DNA of 64,000 nucleotides. It comes from Crateriforma conspicua. Its GTDB lineage: Bacteria > Planctomycetota > Planctomycetia > Pirellulales > Pirellulaceae. Made by a program: the position numbers and the translations under genes. The stretch spans positions 2,232,001-2,296,000 of the forward strand of contig NZ_CP036319.1 of the NCBI RefSeq assembly GCF_007752935.1. Direction: 5' to 3'. Position 1 is the stretch's first letter, and every line of letters begins with the position of its first letter. The notes under the pieces are model-generated. The model did no database searches. It was not told the origin of the DNA and was given only the letters and a program-made list of their open reading frames with translations. This document shows, one piece after another, positions 37,225-45,504 of this stretch.

Positions 37225-38717
37225 TCTTGAACCAATCGGTGTCCACGTTTTTGGATGACTTTCATCCGGTCGCGAAGCTGGGAAACCAAATCGGGATATC
37301 GGCCGAACAAGTTTTCGGATTCCGCCAGGTCGTTTTTCAAGTTGTAAAGTTGCCCGTTGATCCCGTTGCCCGTGGGGGTGATCGTTCGCGGCTTTGAAAA
37401 ACCGCCTGAACCCAAACCGTCGATCAGCTTCCAGTCGTCTTTTCGGATCACCATCATCCGCCCGCCGCCCGGACGCATGACGATTTCGGTTCGTCGCCCT
37501 GCATCGCTCGCATCATCGCCCTCGGTATCGGCGGTCAACGCAGACAGGAAACTGAAACTGTCGGGGCCTTCGTCGTCACCCAATGGCACGTCCCACAGAT
37601 CGGCCAGTGTTGCCATGATGTCGGTAAAGCAAACCAGTTGGTCGCTTTGGCTGGCGGGTTGGACGTGACCCGGCCAGCGTACGATGAACGGCATACGGTG
37701 TCCGGCTTCCCAGGCGTCGGCTTTCATCCCACGCAATGGGCCGGCCGAATCGTGATCAAAGCGTTCCACATCTTCGTCGTACCAAACCGGGCCGTTGTCG
37801 GACGTCATGATCACCAGCGATTCATCCAGCATCCCGGTTTGTGCCAAAGCACCGATGACCTTGCCGATTTCTGCGTCGACCATCATCGCAAAATCACCAT
37901 ACAGGCCGGCGTCGCTTTTTCCTTGGAAGGCCGCCGACGGTAACCATGGCGTGTGGGGCGCGGGGTAAGCCAAATACAACATCAATGGATGGTCGGTTGC
38001 CTGATCAATACCGGCGTTTGTATCGCGCTGATGACTTTTGATCACATCGATGGCTTCCTGGGTGAACCGCGGAAGCACTTCATCCAACGACAAATCGGGA
38101 GCGATGCCGCCGGCACGCCAGAATTCACCTTGGATCGGTGACCAGCCTTCGGTCTGGTTGGCTTCGATCGTATTGCTTGGTGGCTGTACGGCACGGTCGC
38201 CACGGATGTAAAAGTACGGTGGGATGTCGGTCGATGCGCGAATGCCAAAGAACTGGTCAAAGCCGTGGTCGACTGGACCGCCGGGCAATGGGTTTTCATA
38301 GCCATTTTCGGCGAACCCCAGATGCCATTTGCCGACCATGGCGGTGCGATAATCTTGTCGCTTGGCCAGGCTGGCGATGGTGGTTTGGCCTTCGTCGATC
38401 AAAGGTTGCGTCGGCCAGACACCGACGTTGGTGCGGAACGGATATCGACCGGTCATCAGCCCGTATCGCGACATGTGGCACAGCGGCCCGGGGGCGTGGG
38501 CATCGGTGAATCGCATGCCTTCGGCAGCCAAACGATCGATGTTGGGTGTTGCGATTTTTGATTCCGCGTTGAAGCATCCCGGGTCACCGTAACCCATGTC
38601 GTCGACCAAGATGACGATCACGTGAGGATGCGGTGGGGCGTCGGATGCGGCGGTTCCGATCGTCGCAAGCGCGCAAGTGAACGTAAGAAACAAGTGCCGG
38701 ATCATGGATGTTTGCAT
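37221..38717 (-). CDS. Secreted sulfatase with atypical CHMSR active-site motif
   Basis: A 498-residue arylsulfatase-like protein with a signal peptide. HVIVILVDDMGYGDPGCF supplies metal aspartates, and MVGKWHLGFAENGYENPLPGG, MTSDNGPVWY and GMKADAWEAGHRMPFIVRWPGHV follow the family. The active-site stretch is PLCHMSRYGLMTGRYP: Cys80 and Arg84 are kept, but the Pro (or Ala) normally at Cys+2 is Met82. Maturation to formylglycine depends on the C-x-P/A-x-R context, so activity is uncertain. Start is 38717 (MQTSMIRH) or 38705 (MIRH); the longer frame to 38858 is Pro-rich and unlikely. Its stop overlaps that of the deaminase gene tail-to-tail. Confidence 0.88.
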   Translation of the reverse strand: MQTSMIRHLFLTFTCALATIGTAASDAPPHPHVIVILVDDMGYGDPGCFNAESKIATPNIDRLAAEGMRFTDAHAPGPLCHMSRYGLMTGRYPFRTNVGVWPTQPLIDEGQTTIASLAKRQDYRTAMVGKWHLGFAENGYENPLPGGPVDHGFDQFFGIRASTDIPPYFYIRGDRAVQPPSNTIEANQTEGWSPIQGEFWRAGGIAPDLSLDEVLPRFTQEAIDVIKSHQRDTNAGIDQATDHPLMLYLAYPAPHTPWLPSAAFQGKSDAGLYGDFAMMVDAEIGKVIGALAQTGMLDESLVIMTSDNGPVWYDEDVERFDHDSAGPLRGMKADAWEAGHRMPFIVRWPGHVQPASQSDQLVCFTDIMATLADLWDVPLGDDEGPDSFSFLSALTADTEGDDASDAGRRTEIVMRPGGGRMMVIRKDDWKLIDGLGSGGFSKPRTITPTGNGINGQLYNLKNDLAESENLFGRYPDLVSQLRDRMKVIQKRGHRLVQD

Positions 38718-39016
38718 GGGGACTGGTCGGGGCGCGGGTGGGCAGGGGGCGGGATAGACGTCTGGCGGAAAAGGCAGCAAGACAGGTGCGCGTGCTGGAT
38801 CGCCGTCGCGACATTGTAGAAGGTCTGACCGGACCGACGTGGCGGCATGTTCGTACATTCACCACCCGTCGGTCTCGGACACATTTTGCGGCGAACAGTT
38901 CTTTTGATCGGGGCTTTTGATCAGGCGACGCCGATGGCGTTGTCGATTCGCCGGCGACGGACCATACTGCCTCAAGTGAGGAACGAGCGTTTCCGACGCT
39001 CCTTGTACGAATTCTT
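38718..39016. other. Divergent intergenic region between sulfatase and Cys-rich lipoprotein
   Basis: About 300 bases, GC-rich, with no supported gene and no clear operator. It should contain promoters for both flanking genes. Confidence 0.4.
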
Positions 39017-39634
39017 TTGATACCGCTGTTTGCCCATTCCATTCGCCCCGGTTTGATCCGCCGCAGCATCGCATCGGTGATGTTGCTGGTGTTGGGCGGT
39101 GCGCTGTCGGGTTGCCTCTTTGTTCCGGTTTCTTCCAAATCCTCACCCCGGTCTTCGGACCAACGTTTTCCCTGTGAAGCTTGTCCCTGTGGCTGTTCGA
39201 CCGCCGAGTTTTGCTGGGACAGGTGTTGTTGTTTCAATGACGAGGAAAAGCTTCGGTGGGCCGACGAAAACGGGGTGACTCCGCCGCCGTTTTTGGTCCG
39301 TCGGGTTGCCCAGCGGCAAGCCGAATTGGCCGTGTCGACGGTGGTTCCCAAATCTGGCGAGTCCTGTTGTTGCTGTGGATCAAAATCCAGCGACGAAGAT
39401 TCCCAGTGCACGGCCGCGATCGATGATGACAAAGACGCAACCCGCGTCGTGTTGTGGTGGAAGGCCGCTGAATGCCGTGGTCTATCGTGGCTTTGGACTT
39501 TCATGGCCGATTTGGGCAGCGATCCACCCACGCCGACCACGTCAGGCGTCGCATTGATTCATTGGACGACTTTGTCGGATCAGTCCGTCGAATCGATCGT
39601 TCATCGACCCGATCCGCCGGTTCCCTGGTGTTGA
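39017..39634 (+). CDS. Cys-rich lipoprotein of unknown function
   Basis: A 205-residue predicted lipoprotein. SVMLLVLGGALSGC gives a good lipobox with Cys33 as the lipid-bearing residue. The mature part is unusually rich in cysteine: a CEACPCGC block, CWDRCCCF, a CCCCG block and a C-terminal Cys, at least 15 in total. The region ATRVVLWWKAAECRGLSWLW is aromatic. No known family recognised; a metal-binding or disulfide-rich surface protein is plausible. The start is uncertain: the best is a TTG at 39017, as the first downstream ATG (39078) would shorten the signal peptide. A hairpin with a T-rich tail follows the stop. Confidence 0.6.
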   Translation: MIPLFAHSIRPGLIRRSIASVMLLVLGGALSGCLFVPVSSKSSPRSSDQRFPCEACPCGCSTAEFCWDRCCCFNDEEKLRWADENGVTPPPFLVRRVAQRQAELAVSTVVPKSGESCCCCGSKSSDEDSQCTAAIDDDKDATRVVLWWKAAECRGLSWLWTFMADLGSDPPTPTTSGVALIHWTTLSDQSVESIVHRPDPPVPWC

Positions 39635-39993
39635 TTTGCCGCGTCCGGCGTTGATCGCCGGGCTTTCTGTTTCGCAAATCCCGATTCCATGCAAACGCGT
39701 TCTTTAACGCGTGGGCTTGATACAGGTGCGCGCCGTTGTCCGCGGTGCCAGACGCCTGAAACACCAATACCGCTTCCATGTCGCGGTCACGGCGATCGCT
39801 CGTTCCTCACAACAACGCGTGAGTTGCCGCCGTCGGCATGGAGGCGTCCTTTGGGACGGCCAGTCAACGGGAATCATCGATCCGTCTGCCGCGATTCGAT
39901 TTGCGGTTGATGACGCGATCGCTGCGCGCCCGTGCCGGTCAGATCCCTTCCATCACAATACACTTCAACGCAGAAGCACAGAGAGACTCATTC
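39635..39993. other. Intergenic region between Cys-rich lipoprotein and DUF1559 gene
   Basis: About 360 bases holding a terminator-like hairpin at 39645-39673 and an ACGCAGA-rich segment (39967-39985) reminiscent of the one at 5566-5588. No gene supported; alternative longer starts of the DUF1559 gene (39910, 39838) would extend into it. Confidence 0.45.
39645..39673 (+). terminator. Rho-independent-like terminator after Cys-rich lipoprotein gene
   Basis: CCGGCG at 39645-39650, loop TTGAT, CGCCGG at 39656-39661, followed by the T-rich GCTTTCTGTTTC. It starts 11 bases after the stop codon at 39634. Confidence 0.5.
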
Positions 39994-41082
39994 TTGTACT
40001 CCTATCACCCGCCCGCTTTCGGGCGTCGCCGACCGGCGTTTACGTTGGTCGAACTATTGGTCGTCATCGCGATCATTGGAATTCTGGTTTCCCTGTTATT
40101 GCCCGCCGTCCAATCGGCCCGCGAAGCGGCGCGACGGATGAGCTGCAGCAACAACATGAAGCAGATCGTGTTGGCGATGCACAATTACGAAAGTGCCTAC
40201 AAACGCTTGCCAGCCAACTACACCACCGGCACCGGGATCTCCGGAAACTTTTCCGTCTTCGCTCAGATGGCATCGTTCTATGAACAAGGGAACGTTCTGG
40301 ACCTGATCGATTTCGGGCGTCCGCTGCACGTCGGATGTTGCCCCGGAAAATTGGTCACGCCACACGACCAGGCGGCTCAAACCCCGATCAGCCTGCTGAC
40401 TTGTCCTAGTGAAAGTGTGGATCGTGTTTACGACGTCACCACACTTTCCGGATCCGGGCCCGTCCAACAGTATTCCGGAACCAATTACGCCATGAACTTT
40501 GGAACCGGCGTCGGGACCAAGTACGACACCCGCGTGCCCACCGACGGGATCCTGTGGATCGATGCCAATGTGGGTTTTGAATCCATCACCGATGGGCTCA
40601 GTAACACTGCCGCGTTTTCGGAATCGTTGTTGGGTGTCAGCCAGCAAAGTCCGGAAGCGCCGACCAACGACTATCAACGGCGGCGAACGATGATGAATGT
40701 CCGCTGTGACTTCATCGACCGTTCACGATTGCCATCCAGTCCGGGAATGAAAGGTTACCAGTTGCCCGAAGACCCCAACGAATTGGAAGACTTCACACAG
40801 GGCAGTTCACTGTTTCGCGGTTGGTCGGGGCAACGCGGCGCAGGCTGGATCAATGGGCGCGAATACTGGACCGGTTATTCGCATTACCACCCGCCGCAAA
40901 GTGGTATTCCCGACATGCAGTCTTGCGGTTGGGGCGTGTTCGCCGCTCGCAGCAACCATCCCGGTGGCGTTCACGTCGCTCTGTGTGATGGCAGCGTGCG
41001 TTTCGCCAGCGAAAGTATCGATCTGGAAACATGGCGTTCGGTTGGATCCAGAAACGACCACCGCAGCATCGAAGCTTGGTGA
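39994..41082 (+). CDS. DUF1559 prepilin-like secreted protein
   Basis: A ~362-residue planctomycete DUF1559 protein. The prepilin-type N-terminus [38 protein letters not shown] includes the conserved Glu at +5 and the hydrophobic helix; cleavage would be before the Phe of FTLVELL. The mature domain has the DUF1559 landmarks [37 protein letters not shown] and [18 protein letters not shown]. These abundant proteins probably assemble like major pseudopilins of a type II-related system. Start is ambiguous: a TTG at 39994 has GAGAG eight bases upstream and gives a normal leader; ATG 39910 would add 28 residues. Followed by a DUF4198 gene after 70 bases. Confidence 0.85.
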   Translation: MYSYHPPAFGRRRPAFTLVELLVVIAIIGILVSLLLPAVQSAREAARRMSCSNNMKQIVLAMHNYESAYKRLPANYTTGTGISGNFSVFAQMASFYEQGNVLDLIDFGRPLHVGCCPGKLVTPHDQAAQTPISLLTCPSESVDRVYDVTTLSGSGPVQQYSGTNYAMNFGTGVGTKYDTRVPTDGILWIDANVGFESITDGLSNTAAFSESLLGVSQQSPEAPTNDYQRRRTMMNVRCDFIDRSRLPSSPGMKGYQLPEDPNELEDFTQGSSLFRGWSGQRGAGWINGREYWTGYSHYHPPQSGIPDMQSCGWGVFAARSNHPGGVHVALCDGSVRFASESIDLETWRSVGSRNDHRSIEAW

Positions 41083-41152
41083 CCCCAGTTGGACTACCAA
41101 ATCGCGTTCACTTCATTCAATCAAGACACCCTTTAAAAAACAAAATCACATT

Positions 41153-41974
41153 ATGTTGAATTCACTTACCCGCATCTTCTTCGTCACCGTGGCTTCCTTC
41201 GGCTTGTTCGGATCACCGGAATCGTTGGCTCACGACACATGGCTGCAAACCAACACGCCGATCGTTCGAACCGGCCAGCCGCTGATCGTCGAACTGTGTT
41301 TGGGAAATCATGGAAATGGACATCGCGATTTTCTGTTGGCTAGCCAAGTCACCTTGGACTGGACCACCACGCGATGGCATCAGCCCGATGGGCCGAACGT
41401 CGACCTGAATGACGCCATGCAGTCGACGTCGTCGGCGGAAAAACAAGGCGTTTGGCGAACCACGGTGTCACCCAAATCATCGGGCATTCATGCTTTCACT
41501 CAAACGCTGGACAAAGTGTTGAACCACGGTCGCCCGATCCGCAGCCAACGTACCGCCAAGGCGTATGTGGCCGTGGGACCGATGCTGGATTCGATCACGC
41601 TGGACGACCGACCCCATCAGAAACCTTTCGGCTGGGCGTTCGAAGTGGTTTTGGATAGCTGTCCGTTTCGCGAAGTGGTTGCCGGGGAACCACTGACGGC
41701 AAAGGTGCTGTTGCATCATCAGCCGTTGGCCGGTTGTCGGGTCAGCCTGATTCCCGAAGGTGGCCAGCTTGCCGAAGACTTTGATCCCCGGTTCGAAGCG
41801 GACACCGATGATCAGGGAAACGTGACACTGGTGCCGCCAAAACCAGGTCGATACCTATTGGTTGCTCACCATACGGCGTCCGATGAAAAAACAGATGAGT
41901 ATGATTTCACCAGTTATGCCACGACGGTCACATTGCACGTGCCGGCCGGGCGTCCTTGGGTGGCTGTTGAATAA
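41153..41974 (+). CDS. DUF4198 family secreted protein
   Basis: A 273-residue exported protein: signal peptide to ~residue 26 (SLA-HDTWL), then LQTNTPIVRTGQPLIVELCLGNHGNGHRDF, the opening of DUF4198, a family annotated in nickel/cobalt uptake and in peptidase-like contexts. The two beta-sandwich modules are visible (LDSCPFREVVAGEPLTAKVLLHHQPLAGCRVSLIPEG, DTDDQGNVTLVPPKPGRYLLVAHHTASDEKTDEYDFTSYATTVTLHV). The His-Asp-Thr-Trp N-terminus and further histidines could bind metal. The gene follows the DUF1559 gene on the same strand, so an envelope role is likely. Exact function unknown. Confidence 0.83.
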   Translation: MLNSLTRIFFVTVASFGLFGSPESLAHDTWLQTNTPIVRTGQPLIVELCLGNHGNGHRDFLLASQVTLDWTTTRWHQPDGPNVDLNDAMQSTSSAEKQGVWRTTVSPKSSGIHAFTQTLDKVLNHGRPIRSQRTAKAYVAVGPMLDSITLDDRPHQKPFGWAFEVVLDSCPFREVVAGEPLTAKVLLHHQPLAGCRVSLIPEGGQLAEDFDPRFEADTDDQGNVTLVPPKPGRYLLVAHHTASDEKTDEYDFTSYATTVTLHVPAGRPWVAVE

Positions 41975-42020
41975 GTACGTCTGAATCACGCAGTGCCTTC
42001 GGTTCGTCGGTCGGTAGGCA

Positions 42021-42878
42021 TCAAAAGCCGGCCGGCGAATCGATGACGGCCGCGGCAACTTCGTGCTTGCTGGGACACCGCAGCACATCGATTTGGTCGG
42101 AACCAGGATCGAACCGAATCAGGTCACGTTGGGCGAACGCATCCAGCCAAGACTCCATGGGCCAAACATTCCACTTGCGGCGGAATCGTTCGGCGTTGGA
42201 AACGATCTGGCTGAAGTGATTCAGCGGTGGCTTGCAGACCGGGTGGTGCTGGTGATACGCAACGGCCGCAACGAACCCGAATGGCACACCGGCTCGTCTT
42301 GCCGTGAAGGCAAAATCGGTGTCTTCGCCACCGTAGCCTTCGTACCCCGTATCAAATCCGCCGATCGTTTCGAAGTCATAGCGACTGATCCCAAAGCACA
42401 AAGACCAAAACAGGTGATAGTCCTGCGACGGCTGTCTGTCCGTTATCAGTTTCGGTTGCAAGGGATGACGCACCGACAGCGGCATCAAATCGTTCATCGT
42501 CCAATGATCGGTTGTCGCGCCCTTGGGTAGATAGCGAACATCGCCCATCCATAGACCACCGGCCTGTTGAACGGTGTCCACCATCGTTGGAAACAGTGTG
42601 GGCGAAGCGATGCAATCGACATCCAAAAACACCATGGTTTCCGTGCTGCAACGGTCCGCCGCACGGTTGCGGGCTTCGGCCAGCGGTAAACGTTCGCCGT
42701 CGCCGTCGACGCGATCGATCACGACTTCGACACCGGGGATGCTGGGCGGATCCACATCCTGGTCCATGCCGACGATGATCCACTGGTCCGGCTTGCGATG
42801 AGATTCGGTGATGCTGCGGCCTTGATTCCACAAATGGTTTCGACGACCACGAACGATCGTCATCACGCTGAAGGACAT
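42021..42878 (-). CDS. GT2-family glycosyltransferase with galactosyltransferase C-terminal motif
   Basis: A 285-residue GT-A fold enzyme. The DXD region is FLDVDCIAS, and the C-terminal GGFDTGYEGYGGEDTDFAFTARRAGVPFGF is the GxGxEDxD motif of the galactosyltransferase-like (Glyco_tranf_2/7C) group. N-terminal SVMTIVRGRRNHLWNQGRS is the usual nucleotide-sugar-binding entry. It is the third gene in a minus-strand set of three glycosyltransferases, overlapping the second by 16 bases, so it probably adds one sugar to the same glycan. Donor and acceptor cannot be read directly. Confidence 0.87.
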   Translation of the reverse strand: MSFSVMTIVRGRRNHLWNQGRSITESHRKPDQWIIVGMDQDVDPPSIPGVEVVIDRVDGDGERLPLAEARNRAADRCSTETMVFLDVDCIASPTLFPTMVDTVQQAGGLWMGDVRYLPKGATTDHWTMNDLMPLSVRHPLQPKLITDRQPSQDYHLFWSLCFGISRYDFETIGGFDTGYEGYGGEDTDFAFTARRAGVPFGFVAAVAYHQHHPVCKPPLNHFSQIVSNAERFRRKWNVWPMESWLDAFAQRDLIRFDPGSDQIDVLRCPSKHEVAAAVIDSPAGF

Positions 42879-43972
42879 GGCGACGTTTCCGTTTGTGAAC
42901 GTTTTTGTTTAGCGGCCCATTGTGCCGTCGAGGTCAGATAGCGGGCGGCCTGTTGGGCCCCGTCGTCTTGAAAAACGCTATCCCATTGGCTGGTATCCAT
43001 ATCGCGGGCCCGATCCAGAAGTTTCGGCCAACTGCCGGATTCGGGCCAGCGCGACAAGCCGACCGCCAAGCCCTCGCGATCGAGTACCCTGGCTTTGCGG
43101 ATCTGTTCGTCGAAAGGGCGATCCTGGGCAATGGCGATCATCGGTCGCCGATACGATCCAATTTCCATCACACTGTTGTGTCCCGCCGCGGTGACCACGA
43201 CGTCGGCATGGCGATAGATGTCCTGGGGAGATTCATGCCAGCCAAGAAATCTTAGGTTCGCTGGACTGGCCGGGTGGTTTCCGTCATCATCCAGTCCGAT
43301 CACCAGCCACTGAAAATCGGGGCACTCGTTCGCTGCGGAACGCAGTGAGGCGTGCACGTCAGCGTGTCCTCCGCGTCCAAACATGAGCACCACGGTGGGA
43401 CGATCGTTTTGTGGTTTTGTCTGTGATTCCGCGTCCGACTTTCGGCGAAAGCCGTTCAGATAGATCGTCTTTTCGCGGACCCAAGCCGGTGTGATGTCGT
43501 CCTCCCAAGATTCCGGAAAAGGTGCCAACAGTGAAATCGCTGCGGCGTAAGCATTGTGATGCGCATCGTCATCCCGGCGGCCATGCTGGCGGACGACGAT
43601 TTGTGGGATAGACGCCAAACGCGTCAGCATCGAAATTTCCGCCGACACATCCACGACCATCAAGTCCGGCTTGGCATCATGCAACCACCTCGTATATGCC
43701 GCGACGCGTTCGGTGATGTTGTCCGTCCACAGGGGCGCGTAATGCAAGGCGGGAACATCTTGACGATGGCGATAGCCATGATTGGGAACATCGTCGATGT
43801 CACAGGGAAGGTCGATCACATCAATCAAATGCCTGCCCGACCACGCGGCATCGCCCCGTCGACTGGTGATGATGGTGCAATCGCAATCCAGATGTCGCAT
43901 GATCGCTTCGGCGCGATGTTTGTGGCCTAGCCCGTGATAGTGGACATAGAATCCGACGTGAGGACGATTCAT
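42863..43972 (-). CDS. GT28/MurG-like glycosyltransferase
   Basis: A 369-residue GT-B protein. HVGFYVHYHGLGHKHRAEAIMRHLDCD is the GT28-type N-terminal loop (HG-x-G-H); the C-terminal half has VVLMFGRGGHADVHASL and DVVVTAAGHNSVMEIGSYRRPMIAIAQDRPFDEQIRKARVL, where the GHNS...E pattern binds the nucleotide sugar. The family includes MurG-like and UDP-GlcNAc/GalNAc-type enzymes. The ATG at 43972 overlaps the stop of the GT4 gene by four bases (ATGA), and the gene itself overlaps the GT2 gene. Tight overlaps indicate co-translation. Confidence 0.85.
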   Translation of the reverse strand: MNRPHVGFYVHYHGLGHKHRAEAIMRHLDCDCTIITSRRGDAAWSGRHLIDVIDLPCDIDDVPNHGYRHRQDVPALHYAPLWTDNITERVAAYTRWLHDAKPDLMVVDVSAEISMLTRLASIPQIVVRQHGRRDDDAHHNAYAAAISLLAPFPESWEDDITPAWVREKTIYLNGFRRKSDAESQTKPQNDRPTVVLMFGRGGHADVHASLRSAANECPDFQWLVIGLDDDGNHPASPANLRFLGWHESPQDIYRHADVVVTAAGHNSVMEIGSYRRPMIAIAQDRPFDEQIRKARVLDREGLAVGLSRWPESGSWPKLLDRARDMDTSQWDSVFQDDGAQQAARYLTSTAQWAAKQKRSQTETSPCPSA

Positions 43973-45039
43973 GCTGCCGCCTCCAGATGATGACGCGCGT
44001 ACAACGATTCGTACTGGTCGACCATGCGTTGGAATCCGAACCGTTTCTGGGCGATACGCCGGCAAGCCAACCCGTTGATGTCGATGCACTGTAAAGCGGC
44101 ACGTGCAAGGTCCGATGAATCACCGGGGCGTGCCAATCGACCGACCGCGGGAGTGATCAGTTCAGGCAATGCACCGCGTGCAAACCCGGCAACGGGAGTT
44201 CCGCAAGCCAAGGCTTCGGCCACCACCAGACCGAAGGGTTCGTCCCAGCATGGTGTGACCAATGCCACCGCAGACCGGCTGATCAAGCCGCACAATGCTT
44301 CATGAGTCAGGTGGCCGTGATAGCAGTCGGTGTCCTGCAGTCGTGGCTGAATCTCGCGGTCGAAGTATTCGGAATCCGCAACTGGCCCGGCGATGTCGAT
44401 GGGTAACCCTGCCGCGTGTGCCGCATCGATTGCGTGGTGGGGCCCCTTGTCCGCCAGGATGCGACCAAACCATATGGCACGACGCTGTTTCGGCTGATGG
44501 CACTTCTTCCAAAACGATGTGTCGACGCCGTTGTAGATAATCGTTTGTTGGCTGATGCAAGATCTCCATCGTTCGGCGTTGGCATTGGAGATGTTGACGA
44601 ATACGCCACTGTTGTCACTGCCGCGATCCGCAAGTTCATCGACCATTCGGGGCAACGGTGGCGTGTGCAGCGTGGTGATCATCGGCATCGGTAACGTCGA
44701 CGCGAAAGCTAACGGCAACGGGCTGAGGGTGTGGTTATGAATCACGTCAAAATTGCTTGCCGCCAGACCGGCCATCAGAGAAGCATAGGCTTCGTTCTCC
44801 ACCGATTCGATCCATTCATGATGAACACGCTGTAGGCGACGTTTTGAATCGGGAACCGTCGCACGCTTAATGATGGAGACCAAAGGTAGAGTTGGGTCCG
44901 AATCGCCACTGGCAAACAAAGTGACGTCATGACCACGCTTGGTCAGTGAACGTACGAATGAATCCGTGAACGTTTCCAAACCGCCGGCGAATGGCTTCGC
45001 AATGGGATGCTTCAGGTGCCCGATGATTCCGATTTTCAC
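43969..45039 (-). CDS. GT4-family glycosyltransferase
   Basis: A 356-residue GT-B enzyme. N-terminal KIGIIGHLKHPIAKPFAGGLETFTDSFVRSL has the GGLE loop, NISNANAERWRSCI opens the C-terminal domain, GRILADKGPHHAIDAA is donor-binding, and EPFGLVVAEALACGTPVAGF is the E-x7-E retaining motif. The family commonly uses UDP- or GDP-sugars (glucose, mannose, GlcNAc). First of three overlapping glycosyltransferase genes; a MATE exporter is divergent 465 bases away. No sugar-lipid flippase or polymerase is in the window. Confidence 0.9.
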   Translation of the reverse strand: MKIGIIGHLKHPIAKPFAGGLETFTDSFVRSLTKRGHDVTLFASGDSDPTLPLVSIIKRATVPDSKRRLQRVHHEWIESVENEAYASLMAGLAASNFDVIHNHTLSPLPLAFASTLPMPMITTLHTPPLPRMVDELADRGSDNSGVFVNISNANAERWRSCISQQTIIYNGVDTSFWKKCHQPKQRRAIWFGRILADKGPHHAIDAAHAAGLPIDIAGPVADSEYFDREIQPRLQDTDCYHGHLTHEALCGLISRSAVALVTPCWDEPFGLVVAEALACGTPVAGFARGALPELITPAVGRLARPGDSSDLARAALQCIDINGLACRRIAQKRFGFQRMVDQYESLYARHHLEAAA

Positions 45040-45504
45040 TGTGATGTCATCCGATAGTTCAAAACTTATGTCAAACGTCCGTGTGCTTGTTGGCTCTTCC
45101 TGGCAAGGACGTCGATTGGCAATTGCTGTGCCAGACGCAAATTTTTAACCGGGGCAATGGGAAGCCCCGCGGTTCCTTCGCATCGTGCGATCACCAAACC
45201 GTTGGTCCTTGCCGAACGTTCCACGCGATCAATGTTTCCGGTCCAATGCCGAATTCGATACGCAATGCGATACAGTGAATTCCGGAAGGATGAATTTCGT
45301 TCAGGTCGTTGCATGGGAATTGATTGATGGTGGACCAGGGCGGTATGAGATTCGCAAAGAGATTTGCAAACCTACGCACAGCATTGCGGTGTTGACCTCG
45401 ACGTCGGAAAACCGGCGGGCGGTGCGGACAGAAGACTGACTGCAATTTCGACACCGTTTTGATGACCGATTTTTGACCCATGCAGAATTGATGAGCCCGA
45501 ACTG
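45040..45504. other. Divergent intergenic region between GT4 and MATE genes
   Basis: About 465 bases, AT-richer than its surroundings. A small frame at 45290-45439 was considered and rejected. Promoters for the glycosyltransferase operon and the MATE gene must lie here, but no consensus was identified. Confidence 0.45.

Noticed and set aside
45290-45439. Small 49-residue gene with GGAAGG before its ATG
   Set aside because: The site is too close to the ATG, the product has no family resemblance, and it lies in a promoter region; not supported without homologues.
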